Positions 8,361-16,403 of a stretch of 64,000 nt of DNA are shown in pieces. Within the stretch, counting starts at the first letter, position 1; every line of letters begins with the position of its first letter. Made by a program: the position numbers and the translations under genes. The notes beneath the pieces are model-generated. The model made no database searches and had not been told where the DNA came from. It saw only the letters and a program-made list of their open reading frames with translations. The stretch spans positions 2,541,501-2,605,500 of the forward strand of contig NZ_CP101740.1 of the NCBI RefSeq assembly GCF_024496245.1. Direction: 5' to 3'. The stretch comes from Sphingomonas qomolangmaensis (GTDB lineage Bacteria > Pseudomonadota > Alphaproteobacteria > Sphingomonadales > Sphingomonadaceae).

Positions 8361-8953
8361 CGCTGATCCTGGCTTCGAAGAGCGCGAGTCGGCGCGCGAT
8401 GCTGACTGCCGCGGCGGTGCCGCACGAGGCGGTTGCGGCGCAGGTCGACGAGGATGCCGCCAAGGCGAGCTTCGCCGCGCAAGGATTGTCGGCGCGCGAT
8501 ACCGCCGATGCGCTCGCCGAATTAAAGGCGAGCAAGGTGTCGCGGCTGGCGGGTGCGGGGCTGGTGCTCGGCTGCGACTCGGTGGTCGCGCTCGCCGATG
8601 GGAGCCTTATCGACAAGCCGGTCGACCGCGCCGATGCCGCGGCGCAATTGCGGCGGATGGCAGGCGCGACGCACGAGCTGTATTCGGCGGCGGTGATCGT
8701 CGAGAACGGCCATCCGGTGTGGCGGCACGTCGATCGCGCGCGGCTGACGGTACGGCCGCTGTCCGATGCGTTTATCGAGGCGTATCTCGATGCCGAATGG
8801 CCAGCGATCGCGGGCTGTGTCGGCTGTTATCGTATCGAGGGGCCGGGGGTGCAGCTGTTCTCGCGGATCGAGGGCAGCCATTTCACGATTTTGGGGCTGC
8901 CGATGCTGCCTCTGGTCGATTATCTGCGGGTTCGAGGGGTGTTGACGGCATGA
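8357..8953 (+). CDS. maf: Maf-family nucleotide pyrophosphatase
   Basis: House-cleaning hydrolase of non-canonical or excess nucleoside triphosphates. The 198-residue protein starts MTLILASKSASRRAML, the Maf signature, and includes VLGCDSVVAL (catalytic Asp region) and GPGVQLFSRIEGSHFTILGLP at the C-terminus. The ATG overlaps the stop of the upstream gene, and the stop overlaps the aroE start (ATGA at 8950-8953), so DUF299 kinase, maf and aroE form a coupled chain. The motifs do not let me choose between dTTP/UTP and m7GTP substrate classes with certainty. Confidence 0.95.
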   Translation: MTLILASKSASRRAMLTAAAVPHEAVAAQVDEDAAKASFAAQGLSARDTADALAELKASKVSRLAGAGLVLGCDSVVALADGSLIDKPVDRADAAAQLRRMAGATHELYSAAVIVENGHPVWRHVDRARLTVRPLSDAFIEAYLDAEWPAIAGCVGCYRIEGPGVQLFSRIEGSHFTILGLPMLPLVDYLRVRGVLTA

Positions 8954-9759
8954 CGCGCTATGCAGAGGTGATCGGCGATCCGATCGACCATTCGAAGTCG
9001 CCGCTGATCCACGGTTTCTGGCTCGCGGAACTTGGGATCGATGCGCGCTACGAGCGGCATCGCGTCGAGGCCAGCGAGCTCGGCGGCTATTTCGCCGAGC
9101 GCGCGGGCGATCCCGAATGGCGCGGGTGCAACGTCACGCTGCCGCACAAGGAAGCCGCGCTCGACCATCTCCCCGATCCGGGCGGGCTGCGCCAGTCGAT
9201 CGGCGCGGTGAACACGGTGTTTCGCGGCGACGATGACGGCTTGGTCGCGACCAATACCGACGCCGCGGGCTTTTATGCGCCGCTGGGGGCGACCGATCTG
9301 GTCGGCGCGCATGTCGCGCTGGTCGGATCGGGCGGTGCGGCGCGGGCGATTCTGTTCGCATTGTCGCGGATCGGTGCGGCGCATGTGACGCTGATGGCGC
9401 GCAACCCGCTGAAGGGCGCGGGACTGCTTGCGGCGTTCGGGTTGAAGGGCGACATCGTCCCGCTCGATTCGCCGCTGCCGCCGGTCGACCTGCTGGTCAA
9501 TGCCAGCGTGCTGGGGATGGCGGGGCAGCCCGCGCTGGCGATCGACCTCGATCCACTGCCCGACCACGCGATCGTCTACGACATCGTTTATGCTCCGCTC
9601 GAAACGCCGCTGTTGGCGGCGGCGCGCGCGCGCGACCTGGCGACGATCGACGGGCTCGAGATGCTGATCGGGCAGGCGGCGCTGGCGTTCGAATTATTCT
9701 TCGGGGTCGAGGCGCCGCGGGGGAAGGATGCCGAGCTGCGGACGCTGCTGACGGCGTGA
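8950..9759 (+). CDS. aroE: shikimate dehydrogenase (NADP+)
   Basis: Reduces 3-dehydroshikimate to shikimate in aromatic amino acid synthesis. The 269-residue protein has the substrate site DPIDHSKSPLIHGFW, the catalytic Lys in NVTLPHKEAALDH, NTDAAGFYAPL and the nucleotide-binding VALVGSGGAARA. It starts in the maf stop codon. Length and all key motifs are normal. Confidence 0.97.
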   Translation: MTRYAEVIGDPIDHSKSPLIHGFWLAELGIDARYERHRVEASELGGYFAERAGDPEWRGCNVTLPHKEAALDHLPDPGGLRQSIGAVNTVFRGDDDGLVATNTDAAGFYAPLGATDLVGAHVALVGSGGAARAILFALSRIGAAHVTLMARNPLKGAGLLAAFGLKGDIVPLDSPLPPVDLLVNASVLGMAGQPALAIDLDPLPDHAIVYDIVYAPLETPLLAAARARDLATIDGLEMLIGQAALAFELFFGVEAPRGKDAELRTLLTA

Positions 9760-9778
9760 GAGTGAGATGCCCCAGACT

Positions 9779-9874
9779 CCGTTCGTGCTGAGCTTGTCGA
9801 AGCACGGCCCGCATCTTCGGTTGGACCGTTCGCGGATGGTGCGGGGCGCGCTTCGACAAGCTCAGGGCGAACGG
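9779..9874. repeat. Palindromic intergenic element, family B, copy 1
   Basis: Inverted repeat with left arm 9779-9806 (CCGTTCGTGCTGAGCTTGTC then GAAGCACG) and right arm 9847-9874, nearly its complement. It sits between aroE and coaE on the same strand and ends 8 bp before the coaE start. It is closely related to the copy at 51685-51769. Confidence 0.85.
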
Positions 9875-9882
9875 TGGTCGGA

Positions 9883-10485
9883 ATGGTAGGTCCAGTAATT
9901 CTCGGGCTAACCGGCTCGATCGGGATGGGCAAGTCGACCGTCGCGGCGATGTTCGCCGATGCCGGGGTGCCGGTGTTCGATGCCGATGCCGAGGTGCATC
10001 GCTTGCAGGGGCCGGGCGGCGCGGCCCTTTCCGAAATCGAGGCGGCGTTTCCCGGCACTACCGGGCCCGCGGGGGTTGATCGCGCCGCGCTGGGGGCGAC
10101 GGTGTTCGGTGACGATGCAGCGCTCGCGCGGCTCGAGGCGATCGTGCATCCGATGGTCGCGCAGGCGCGTGCCGCATTCATGGCGTCACATGTCGACAAG
10201 CCGCTGGTGCTGCTCGATATTCCCTTGTTGTTCGAGAAGCAGGGCTGGTCGCAGGTCGACAGGATCGTGGTGGTGTCGGCGCCCGCCGAGGTCCAGCGCG
10301 CGCGAGTGCTCGCGCGGCCGGGGATGACGCCCGAGCGCTTCGAGGCGATCCTGGCGCGGCAATTGCCCGATGCGCAGAAGCGCGCGCGCGCCGACTACGT
10401 GATCTCCACCGCCGGCCCGCTCGACGAGACCCGCGCGGCAGTCGCGCGGGTGATCGCTTGCGTTGGCGCGCTGCCGGGAGAATAA
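9883..10485 (+). CDS. coaE: dephospho-CoA kinase
   Basis: Last step of coenzyme A synthesis, phosphorylating the 3'-OH of dephospho-CoA. The P-loop is [12 protein letters not shown] near the N-terminus, followed by [10 protein letters not shown] and the lid region [16 protein letters not shown]. Taken from ATG 9883 it has 200 residues; an in-frame GTG three codons earlier lies inside the repeat and is less likely. It follows aroE, as in Caulobacter and other alphaproteobacteria. Confidence 0.96.
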   Translation: MVGPVILGLTGSIGMGKSTVAAMFADAGVPVFDADAEVHRLQGPGGAALSEIEAAFPGTTGPAGVDRAALGATVFGDDAALARLEAIVHPMVAQARAAFMASHVDKPLVLLDIPLLFEKQGWSQVDRIVVVSAPAEVQRARVLARPGMTPERFEAILARQLPDAQKRARADYVISTAGPLDETRAAVARVIACVGALPGE

Positions 10486-10491
10486 GGTCCG

Positions 10492-11172
10492 ATGCGCGAA
10501 ATCGTCTTCGATACCGAAACCACCGGCCTCAGCTTCGCCGCGGGCGACCGGGTGGTCGAGATCGGCTGTGTCGAGCTGGTGAACCAGTGCGAGACCGGCG
10601 AGGTTTTCCACGTCTATTTCAACCCGCAACGGCCGATGCCGCCCGAAGCGCAGGCGGTGCACGGCTTGTCCGACGCCTTCCTGCGCGACAAGCCGCTGTT
10701 CCACGAGCAGGTCGAAGCGCTGCTCGACTTCATCGGCGAGTCGCCGATGGTGGCGCACAATGCCGGGTTCGATTTCGCCTTCCTCAACGGCGAATTGCAG
10801 CGCTGCGGACGACCGAGCGTGGCGATGTCACGGATGGTCGATACGCTGCAGATCGCGCGGCAGAAGCTGCCCGGCGCCAAGCACACCCTCGACGCCTTGT
10901 GCAGCCGCTTCGGGGTCGATCGCAGCCGCCGCGTGCTCCACGGCGCGTTGCTCGACGCGCAGTTGCTCGCGCAGGTCTATGTCGAATTGTCGGGCGGGCG
11001 GCAGATCGGGCTCGGGCTGCTCGAAGAAACCGTGGTCGAGACGATCGATTTCGCCGAGCCGATCGTCGTCGCGATCCGTCCGCCGCGGGTGTTCGCCGCG
11101 TCGGCGGAGGAGCTCGCGCGGCATGCTGCGTTCGTTGCCGGGCTGAAGGAACCGCTCTGGGCGTCCGGTTGA
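10492..11172 (+). CDS. dnaQ: DNA polymerase III epsilon subunit (3'-5' proofreading exonuclease)
   Basis: DEDDh exonuclease that proofreads for the replicative polymerase. Exo I is DTETTG (D7, E9), Exo II lies in HNAGFDFAFLN, and Exo III gives His and Asp in HGALLDAQLLAQVY. The 226-residue length fits the alphaproteobacterial enzyme. It begins 6 bp after coaE, continuing the origin-proximal block DUF299 kinase-maf-aroE-coaE-dnaQ seen in Caulobacter. Confidence 0.96.
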   Translation: MREIVFDTETTGLSFAAGDRVVEIGCVELVNQCETGEVFHVYFNPQRPMPPEAQAVHGLSDAFLRDKPLFHEQVEALLDFIGESPMVAHNAGFDFAFLNGELQRCGRPSVAMSRMVDTLQIARQKLPGAKHTLDALCSRFGVDRSRRVLHGALLDAQLLAQVYVELSGGRQIGLGLLEETVVETIDFAEPIVVAIRPPRVFAASAEELARHAAFVAGLKEPLWASG

Positions 11173-11223
11173 CGCCGGTATCGCGCAACCCTAGGTCCGA
11201 CCTCTTGTAATTAGGAGATTGTC

Positions 11224-11826
11224 ATGGAAGTTCGCGTCTCGGGCCATCAGGTCGAAACGGGCGGTGCACTCCAGCAGCAGGTCACCGACCGGCTCCAGGC
11301 GATTGCCGACAAATATTTCTCGCGCGCGATCTCGGCACAGGTGGTGTTCGGCAAGGGCCCGCACGACCATGGCTTCACCTGCGACATCGTCGCGCATGTG
11401 ATGCAGGGGCTGGTGCTCAAGAGCGCCAACAACGGCAATGATGCGCATGGCGCGTTCGACGGCGCCGCCGACAAGGTGGAAAAGCAGCTGCGCCGCTACA
11501 TGCGCCGGCTCAAGGATCGCAACGCCGGCCAGGCGAACGCGGTCGCCGAGAGCATGGGCTATGACAACAGCCACGACAATGCCGGCTACACCGTGTTCGG
11601 CGGTACTCCCGACGAGGTTGAAGAGGTCGTGGCCGATGCACCGCTGATCATCGCCGAAACGCGGGTCGATATTCCCGACGCGACGGTTTCGGATGCGGTG
11701 ATGATGCTCGATTTGCGGCACACCAATGCGATGCTGTTCAAGAACAGCGGCACCGGTGCGTTCAACATGGTGTATCGCCGCAACGACGGCACGATCGGCT
11801 GGGTCGAGCCCAACCGCGCTTCGTGA
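11224..11826 (+). CDS. hpf: long-form ribosome hibernation promoting factor HPF (RaiA/YfiA family)
   Basis: Binds the 30S subunit in stationary phase; the long form dimerises ribosomes to 100S. The N-terminal S30AE domain runs over about 1-100 (MEVRVSGHQVETGGALQQQV), followed by a linker, and the C-terminal dimerisation domain over about 145-200 (VMMLDLRHTNAMLFKNSGTG). At 200 residues it is the long form. A TAGGAGATT ribosome site precedes the ATG. It is coupled to ptsN by a GTGA overlap. Confidence 0.94.
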   Translation: MEVRVSGHQVETGGALQQQVTDRLQAIADKYFSRAISAQVVFGKGPHDHGFTCDIVAHVMQGLVLKSANNGNDAHGAFDGAADKVEKQLRRYMRRLKDRNAGQANAVAESMGYDNSHDNAGYTVFGGTPDEVEEVVADAPLIIAETRVDIPDATVSDAVMMLDLRHTNAMLFKNSGTGAFNMVYRRNDGTIGWVEPNRAS

Positions 11827-12317
11827 ATGATCGCGCCGGCAGCCCGGGCGCGTCCGATCTGGGCGAATTGCTGACGCATGATTGCGTGGTGTCGGGCGTA
11901 TCGGTCGGCGCGAAGAAGGCCTTGTTCCAGCAGCTCGCGGCGCTTGCCGCCGAGCGGCTGGGGCTGGCCGCCAAACTGGTCGGCCAGCGGCTGGCGGCGC
12001 GCGAGAAACTGGGATCGACGGGGTTTGGCGGCGGGATCGCGATCCCGCACGCGCGGATCGAATCGCTCGACCGGGTGCGCGGCATGTTCGTGCGGTTGAG
12101 CCAGCCGGTCGATTTCGATGCGGTCGATGCGCTGCCGGTCGATCTGGTGTTTCTGCTGCTGTCGCCGGTCGATGCCGGCGCCGATCATCTCAAGGCGTTG
12201 GCGCGGGTGTCGCGGTTGCTGCGCGATCGCACGCTCGCCGACAAATTGCGCGGGGCGGGATCGAACGATGCGTTGTTCGCGCTCCTGACCGGGGTCGAAA
12301 ACCGCGATGCCGCCTGA
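11823..12317 (+). CDS. ptsN: nitrogen PTS EIIA component PtsN
   Basis: Phosphocarrier of the regulatory PTS-Ntr chain (PtsP-PtsO-PtsN), which senses nitrogen and potassium state rather than moving sugars. The 164-residue EIIA fold has the active His in FGGGIAIPHARIE (near residue 79). The GTG start overlaps the hpf stop (GTGA), so the two are translationally coupled. The hpf-ptsN pairing is common in Proteobacteria, though here the usual upstream rpoN is absent and dnaQ takes its place. Confidence 0.93.
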   Translation: MNDRAGSPGASDLGELLTHDCVVSGVSVGAKKALFQQLAALAAERLGLAAKLVGQRLAAREKLGSTGFGGGIAIPHARIESLDRVRGMFVRLSQPVDFDAVDALPVDLVFLLLSPVDAGADHLKALARVSRLLRDRTLADKLRGAGSNDALFALLTGVENRDAA

Positions 12318-12765
12318 ACCCTCGGGCGCCGAGGCGCATTATCGCGCGCTCGAGGCGCTCTATGCCGCCGCGCCGATCAACCAGTTGTTCGATTCGCGGC
12401 TCGAGATCAGTGGGCCCGGCATGGCGCGGATCCATTTCACGATCGACGAGCGTTATTTCCACGCCGCGGGCGCGGCGCACGGGACGAGCTATTTCAAGAT
12501 GCTCGACGATGCCGCCTTCTACGCGGCCAACAGCCTGGTCACCGATCGCTTCCTGCTGACGACGCAGTTCAACCTGTTGTTCACCGCGCCGCTGCGCGAG
12601 GGGCCGGTAATCGCCGAGGGGCGCTGGATCAGCGGCCAGCGGCGCGTGTTCGTCGCCGATGCGCGGCTGATCGCGGGCGATGGCGAGGAGGCGGCGCGCG
12701 GCACCGGCACCTTCATGCGGTCGCGCATCGCGCTCGCTGGGTTGCCGGGGTACCGCGCGGGGTGA
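12307..12765 (+). CDS. PaaI-type hotdog-fold thioesterase
   Basis: A 152-residue single hotdog domain that probably hydrolyses an acyl-CoA. The core includes HAAGAAHGTSYFKMLDDAAFYAANSL, where the His-Gly and the following Asp/Glu helix correspond to the hotdog active site, and the strand TQFNLLFTAPLREG. It overlaps ptsN by 11 bp and the next gene by 4 bp. The substrate cannot be told from sequence or neighbours. Confidence 0.88.
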   Translation: MPPEPSGAEAHYRALEALYAAAPINQLFDSRLEISGPGMARIHFTIDERYFHAAGAAHGTSYFKMLDDAAFYAANSLVTDRFLLTTQFNLLFTAPLREGPVIAEGRWISGQRRVFVADARLIAGDGEEAARGTGTFMRSRIALAGLPGYRAG

Positions 12766-13097
12766 ACCGGCTCGCGGCGCATGTACGGGTAAGCGCCTTG
12801 CTGCGGCGGACGCACGATGCCGGCGGCAGCGCGATGGTGCTGGCCAAGGGCGAGGCGATGGGCGGCGCGATCCTGGTGCAAACGCTCGATCGCGGGCGAC
12901 ATGTGGGCTTTTGCGAGCGTGGATATGGCCCCGATGGCCTGCCAGCGTTGATCGTCGCGGGGCCGGTCGATGCCGATTCGCAAACCGCGACTCAATATTG
13001 GCAGCGTCGGCGCCGTAACGACCCCGATCTATGGGTGGTAGAGCTCGACGTCGCAGCCGCGCAACGCCTGGTCGCTGAAATAATCGTTAACGATTGA
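12762..13097 (+). CDS. DUF1491 family protein
   Basis: A 111-residue protein (MNRLAAHVRVSALLRRTHDAGGS...) resembling the DUF1491 family, which is nearly confined to alphaproteobacteria and has no known function. The GTG start overlaps the stop of the thioesterase gene (GTGA). It contains the GGSAMVLAKG, TQYWQRRRRNDPDLWVVELD blocks typical of the family. No signal peptide or membrane segment is seen. Confidence 0.88.
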   Translation: MNRLAAHVRVSALLRRTHDAGGSAMVLAKGEAMGGAILVQTLDRGRHVGFCERGYGPDGLPALIVAGPVDADSQTATQYWQRRRRNDPDLWVVELDVAAAQRLVAEIIVND

Positions 13098-13252
13098 CAA
13101 TATTGCGCTGCACAACGATAGGCGCCGCTTGGTTTGGACGCGTTGTGTCGAACGGGGTGCGATCCCGATCGGTTACGCAGTCGGGGGACCCGCCCGATCG
13201 GCGCTGAAGTACAGCAGTCGGTCGCGCATCCACCGCATTTATTAGTTCCGAA

Positions 13253-13942
13253 ATGAAGTTCTTTGCACGTGCCGCCGGATCGGTGGCGGTGACTCTCTGC
13301 GCGGCCGCCATGGTGTGCGCCACGACCCCGGGTCTCGCGGTCGAACTCGCCAATACCGAGTTCCTTGCCGTCGATCGACCCGACATCCAGACCAAGAACG
13401 TCGCATACCCCGCACAGGTTCCCATCCCGCCGGCACCGATCGTGCCCGCCGAATGGACCAGCGAAGGCGACCAGGGCCCGCAGACGCTGGCCGACAGCAC
13501 CAAATCAGACGCCCGCCCCGACGCCGACTATGCCTCGCTTTCCGACGCGGTTGCAGCGCAGGGCATCCCCGATTCGCCCGACGACGAGCTTCGCTGCCTG
13601 GCGATCGGCGTCTATTATGAATCGAAGGGCGAACCGCTCGCAGGCCAGCTCGCGGTCGCCGAAGTCATCCTCAACCGCGCCGATTCGGGGCGTTTCCCGC
13701 CGTCGGCCTGCTCGGTGCTGAAGCAGCGCGGGCAATTCTCGTTCGTGCGCGGCGGGCGTCTGCCCAATGTCTCGACCGGATCGACCGCGTGGAAGACCGC
13801 GGTCGCGATCGCCAAGGTCGCGCGCGAGGAATTGTGGGAGAGCAAGGCGTCGAACGCGATGTTCTTTCACGCGCGCCATGTGTCGCCGCGCTGGAAGCTG
13901 GCGAAGGTCGCGTCGGTGGGCAACCACATCTTCTATCGCTGA
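13253..13942 (+). CDS. cell wall hydrolase, SleB/CwlJ type (Hydrolase_2)
   Basis: Exported peptidoglycan hydrolase of 229 residues. A signal peptide covers about 1-30 (MKFFARAAGSVAVTLCAAAM). A proline-rich linker follows, then the Hydrolase_2 domain from about 110 (LRCLAIGVYYESKGEPLAGQ) with the conserved Glu in YYESKGEP, ending HVSPRWKLAKVASVGNHIFY. The domain is a lytic transglycosylase-like fold known from spore cortex enzymes, but non-sporulating alphaproteobacteria use it in wall remodelling. A 155-bp gap before it probably holds its promoter; a terminator follows. Confidence 0.92.
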   Translation: MKFFARAAGSVAVTLCAAAMVCATTPGLAVELANTEFLAVDRPDIQTKNVAYPAQVPIPPAPIVPAEWTSEGDQGPQTLADSTKSDARPDADYASLSDAVAAQGIPDSPDDELRCLAIGVYYESKGEPLAGQLAVAEVILNRADSGRFPPSACSVLKQRGQFSFVRGGRLPNVSTGSTAWKTAVAIAKVAREELWESKASNAMFFHARHVSPRWKLAKVASVGNHIFYR

Positions 13943-13952
13943 GTGATTTACG

Positions 13953-13979
13953 AAGCCGGTCCTCGGCGGGCCGGCTTTT
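13953..13979 (+). terminator. intrinsic terminator after the cell wall hydrolase gene
   Basis: A 7-bp perfect stem AAGCCGG (13953-13959) with CCGGCTT (13971-13977) plus inner partial pairing, followed by a short T-run (CTTTTC). It starts 10 bp after the stop codon. The T-run is short, so termination may be partial. Confidence 0.7.
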
Positions 13980-13983
13980 CATC

Positions 13984-13998
13984 GTTCGCGAAATGTTC
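13984..13998 (+). promoter_or_regulatory. SOS box (LexA operator) for mmcB
   Basis: The sequence GTTC-GCGAAAT-GTTC is an exact match to the alphaproteobacterial LexA operator GTTC-N7-GTTC. It ends 12 bp before the mmcB start codon, where a bound repressor would block transcription. The Caulobacter mmcB gene is known to be DNA-damage inducible, so position and gene identity agree. Confidence 0.87.
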
Positions 13999-14010
13999 TA
14001 AAGCGCGGGG

Positions 14011-14496
14011 ATGATGCTCGCCCCCGCCGTGCCGCTGTCGCCCTGCGCCGCCGATGTCGTGCGCGGGGTGTCGCGCATGCTGCTGCGCCACGATTGCGTC
14101 GCGATCGCCGAGGTGCCGCTGGCAGGGGGCCGCCGCGCCGACCTCATGGCGATCGACGCCAATGGCGGGATCGTGATCGTCGAGATCAAGGTGTCGCGCG
14201 CCGATTTGCTGGGCGACGGCAAATGGACCGACTATCTGGGGCATTGTGACCGCTTCTTCTGGGCGGTGCCCGAGGGGTTCGACACCGCGCCGCTCGAGCG
14301 CGAGGCGTTCCTGCCCGAGCGCGCGGGGGTGATCGTCGCCGATCGCTACGACGCGGCGATCCTGCGCGAGGCGCGGACGCATCCGCTGGCGGCGGCTACC
14401 CGGCGCAAATGTACGCTGGCTTTTGCCCGGCGCGCGGCGCGGCGGGTGATGGGGTTGGTCGATCCCGATACGGTGGGGCTTGCGGCTGGGTTGTGA
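14011..14496 (+). CDS. mmcB: MmcB family DNA repair protein (DUF1052)
   Basis: A 161-residue protein related to Caulobacter MmcB, a mitomycin-C-inducible repair factor. A PD-(D/E)xK nuclease-like core is visible: GGRRADLMAIDANGGIVIVE followed by IKVSRADLLGD, with the D...ExK arrangement in ADLMAID and VEIKVS. Either of two tandem ATGs (14011 or 14014) may be used. It stands alone after a terminator, directly behind a perfect LexA operator. Biochemical activity is inferred only from the fold-like motif. Confidence 0.9.
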   Translation: MMLAPAVPLSPCAADVVRGVSRMLLRHDCVAIAEVPLAGGRRADLMAIDANGGIVIVEIKVSRADLLGDGKWTDYLGHCDRFFWAVPEGFDTAPLEREAFLPERAGVIVADRYDAAILREARTHPLAAATRRKCTLAFARRAARRVMGLVDPDTVGLAAGL

Positions 14497-14540
14497 GGCG
14501 TGCCCTCACGTGGTTCCTTTCCGGCGCACCTACCATCCCC

Positions 14541-14618
14541 CCGTTCGTTTCGAGCGTGGTCGAGAAACGGTGATGATGCGCTACGTGGCGGTTGCTCGAC
14601 TTCGCTCGAAACGAACGG
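14541..14618. repeat. Palindromic intergenic element, family B variant, copy at mmcB end
   Basis: Left arm 14541-14564 begins CCGTTCGTTTCGAGCGTGGT and the right arm 14595-14618 is its near complement, with a 30-bp centre. It lies between convergent mmcB and the ankyrin gene. The outer CCGTTCG matches other family B copies, but the inner arm differs. Confidence 0.8.
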
Positions 14619-14652
14619 TTGGGGTGATGCCTGAACCGAACGATCGCGCTAT

Positions 14653-15276
14653 TTAAAGCCGCGGCCCCGCCGCAGCCGCCGGCGCCCGCGCGCGCTTGGG
14701 GGCGTCGGCGAGCAATTTTGTGATCGCGGGCGAGCGCGCGTCACGGGTGGCGTATTGGCGCGCCGAGAGCCCGGCGATCACGTCGGTCTGGTCGGGATCG
14801 GCACCTGCGGCGAGCAGGTCGCGCACCAGTTCGAAGCGGCGCATCTGCACCGCGCGGATCAGCGGGGTTTCGCCGCTGCTGTTCGCCAGATTGGGATCGG
14901 CCTTGTAGGTCTTGAGCGCCTCGATCCCCTCGCTGAAGCCGTTTTCTACCGCGAGCATCATCGGCGTGTTGCCGCGCGCGTCGGCCAGATTGGGATTGGC
15001 GCCCTTTTGCAGCAGGAAGCGCAGATAGGTGGCGTCGCCGCGCTTGGTGACGATGTGGACCGCGCCCTCGCCGGTCGAGCGATCCTTGGTGTTGATGATC
15101 GACTGGCCGGGTTCGCCCAGGATCTTGTTCACCTCGTTGCCGTCGGCATCGCGGACCGCCTTCAGGAACTTGTAGCTGGCCGAGAATTGCTGCGCGGCGA
15201 CCGGGCTGGCGAAGGTCGCGGGCAGCGCCATGAGCGAGAAGACGAGCGCGATCCGAGCGCGGGCGGTAATGGTCAC
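14653..15276 (-). CDS. exported ankyrin-repeat protein
   Basis: A 207-residue protein with a signal peptide (MTITARARIALVFSLMALPA, then TFASPVAAQQ). At least three ankyrin repeats follow: GEGAVHIVTKRGDATYLRFL, GNTPMMLAVENGFSEGIEAL and GETPLIRAVQMRRFELVRDL, each with the usual helix-turn-helix spacing. The C-terminus is basic and alanine/proline rich. The start is GTG at 15276, chosen because it places the signal peptide at the N-terminus. Ankyrin repeats bind proteins; the partner is unknown. It diverges from the Sco1 gene. Confidence 0.85.
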   Translation of the reverse strand: MTITARARIALVFSLMALPATFASPVAAQQFSASYKFLKAVRDADGNEVNKILGEPGQSIINTKDRSTGEGAVHIVTKRGDATYLRFLLQKGANPNLADARGNTPMMLAVENGFSEGIEALKTYKADPNLANSSGETPLIRAVQMRRFELVRDLLAAGADPDQTDVIAGLSARQYATRDARSPAITKLLADAPKRARAPAAAAGPRL

Positions 15277-15360
15277 GGGCAGATATCCCCAATCAGTAAC
15301 GGGCGTCGCAAGGTCTGCGGCTTGCAACGCTTCGCCTATCAGATCATGGCTGGCGGTGCC

Positions 15361-15957
15361 ATGAACGAGTTCAAAACCAGCGTCGCCGCCCTGTTGTTCC
15401 TGCTGCTTGCCGCGTGCGGCCAGCCGGCGTCCGAGCCTGCGGGCGAACCCCCGCTTGCCGGCGCGCGGATCGGCGGGCCGTTCGCGCTGACTGACCCGCA
15501 AGGCAAGACGGTGCGCGACACCGATTTCGCGGGCAAATATCGGATCGTCTATTTCGGCTACACCTTCTGCCCCGATGTCTGCCCGGTCGACATGCAGAAT
15601 ATCGGCGCCGGGCTGAAGCAGTTCGAGGCGAGCGATCCTGCGCTTGCCGCCAAGGTGGTGCCGATCTTCATCACCGTCGATCCGGCGCGCGATACCCCCG
15701 CAATAGTCGGCGAATTCGTCGCCAATTTCCATCCGCGTACGGTGGGGCTGACGGGATCGCAGGAAGCGATCACCGCGGCGCTCAAGGGCTATGCCGGCAT
15801 GGCGACCAAGCGCGATTCGCCCAATCCCGACGCGTATCTGGTCGATCACACGCGGATCACCTATCTGATGGGGCCTGAAGGACAGCCGATCGCGCTGATC
15901 CCCGCCGATGAAAGCCCCGAAGCGGTGACCGAGATGCTCAAGCGCTGGGTCCGTTGA
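15361..15957 (+). CDS. Sco1/SenC family copper-chaperone lipoprotein
   Basis: Membrane-anchored thioredoxin-fold protein that delivers copper to the CuA site of cytochrome c oxidase. The lipobox is LLLAAC with the cysteine near residue 19. The copper ligands are CxxxC in YFGYTFCPDVCPVD and the distal His in YLVDHTRITYL. ATG 15361 gives the shortest N-terminus with a normal lipoprotein signal; an in-frame ATG at 15346 is possible. The stop overlaps the TTG start of the next gene. No oxidase genes are in the window. Confidence 0.93.
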   Translation: MNEFKTSVAALLFLLLAACGQPASEPAGEPPLAGARIGGPFALTDPQGKTVRDTDFAGKYRIVYFGYTFCPDVCPVDMQNIGAGLKQFEASDPALAAKVVPIFITVDPARDTPAIVGEFVANFHPRTVGLTGSQEAITAALKGYAGMATKRDSPNPDAYLVDHTRITYLMGPEGQPIALIPADESPEAVTEMLKRWVR

Positions 15958-16403
15958 ACGCGCCCGCGACCGGGCGCTTCTGGGAAGGCGATATCCCGCT
16001 CGAAAAGCTCGACCGCGGCCAGTGGGAAGCGCTGTGCGACGGCTGCGGCAAATGCTGCCTCCACAAGTTCGAGGACGAGGACACCGGCGAACTGGCGGCG
16101 ACCAATGTCGCGTGCAAGCTGCTCGACAACGCCACCGCGCAGTGCAGCGATTATCGCAACCGCCGCGCCTATGTGCCCGATTGCGTGCGGCTGACGCCCA
16201 AGGCGGTGTACCGGATCCACTGGCTGCCATCGACCTGCGCGTACCGGCTACGCGCCGATTTCCTGCCGCTGCCCGAATGGCATCATCTGGTGTGCGGCGA
16301 CCGCGACGCGGTGCATCGCGCCGGCGTGTCGGTGCGCGGCTGGACGATTTCGGAGAATGACGCGGGCGACCTCGAACATCATCTGATCGACCGCGAATTG
16401 TGA
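15954..16403 (+). CDS. YcgN/YkgJ-type cysteine-cluster protein (UPF0260)
   Basis: A 149-residue protein with the CDGCGKCCLHKFED cluster near residue 28 and further cysteines in VACKLLDNATAQCSDY and VPDCVRL, the pattern of the UPF0260/YcgN family thought to bind metal or an Fe-S centre. It starts with TTG inside the Sco1 stop codon (TTGA), and its stop overlaps the next GTG start, so three genes are chained. Function is not established. Confidence 0.88.
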   Translation: MNAPATGRFWEGDIPLEKLDRGQWEALCDGCGKCCLHKFEDEDTGELAATNVACKLLDNATAQCSDYRNRRAYVPDCVRLTPKAVYRIHWLPSTCAYRLRADFLPLPEWHHLVCGDRDAVHRAGVSVRGWTISENDAGDLEHHLIDREL

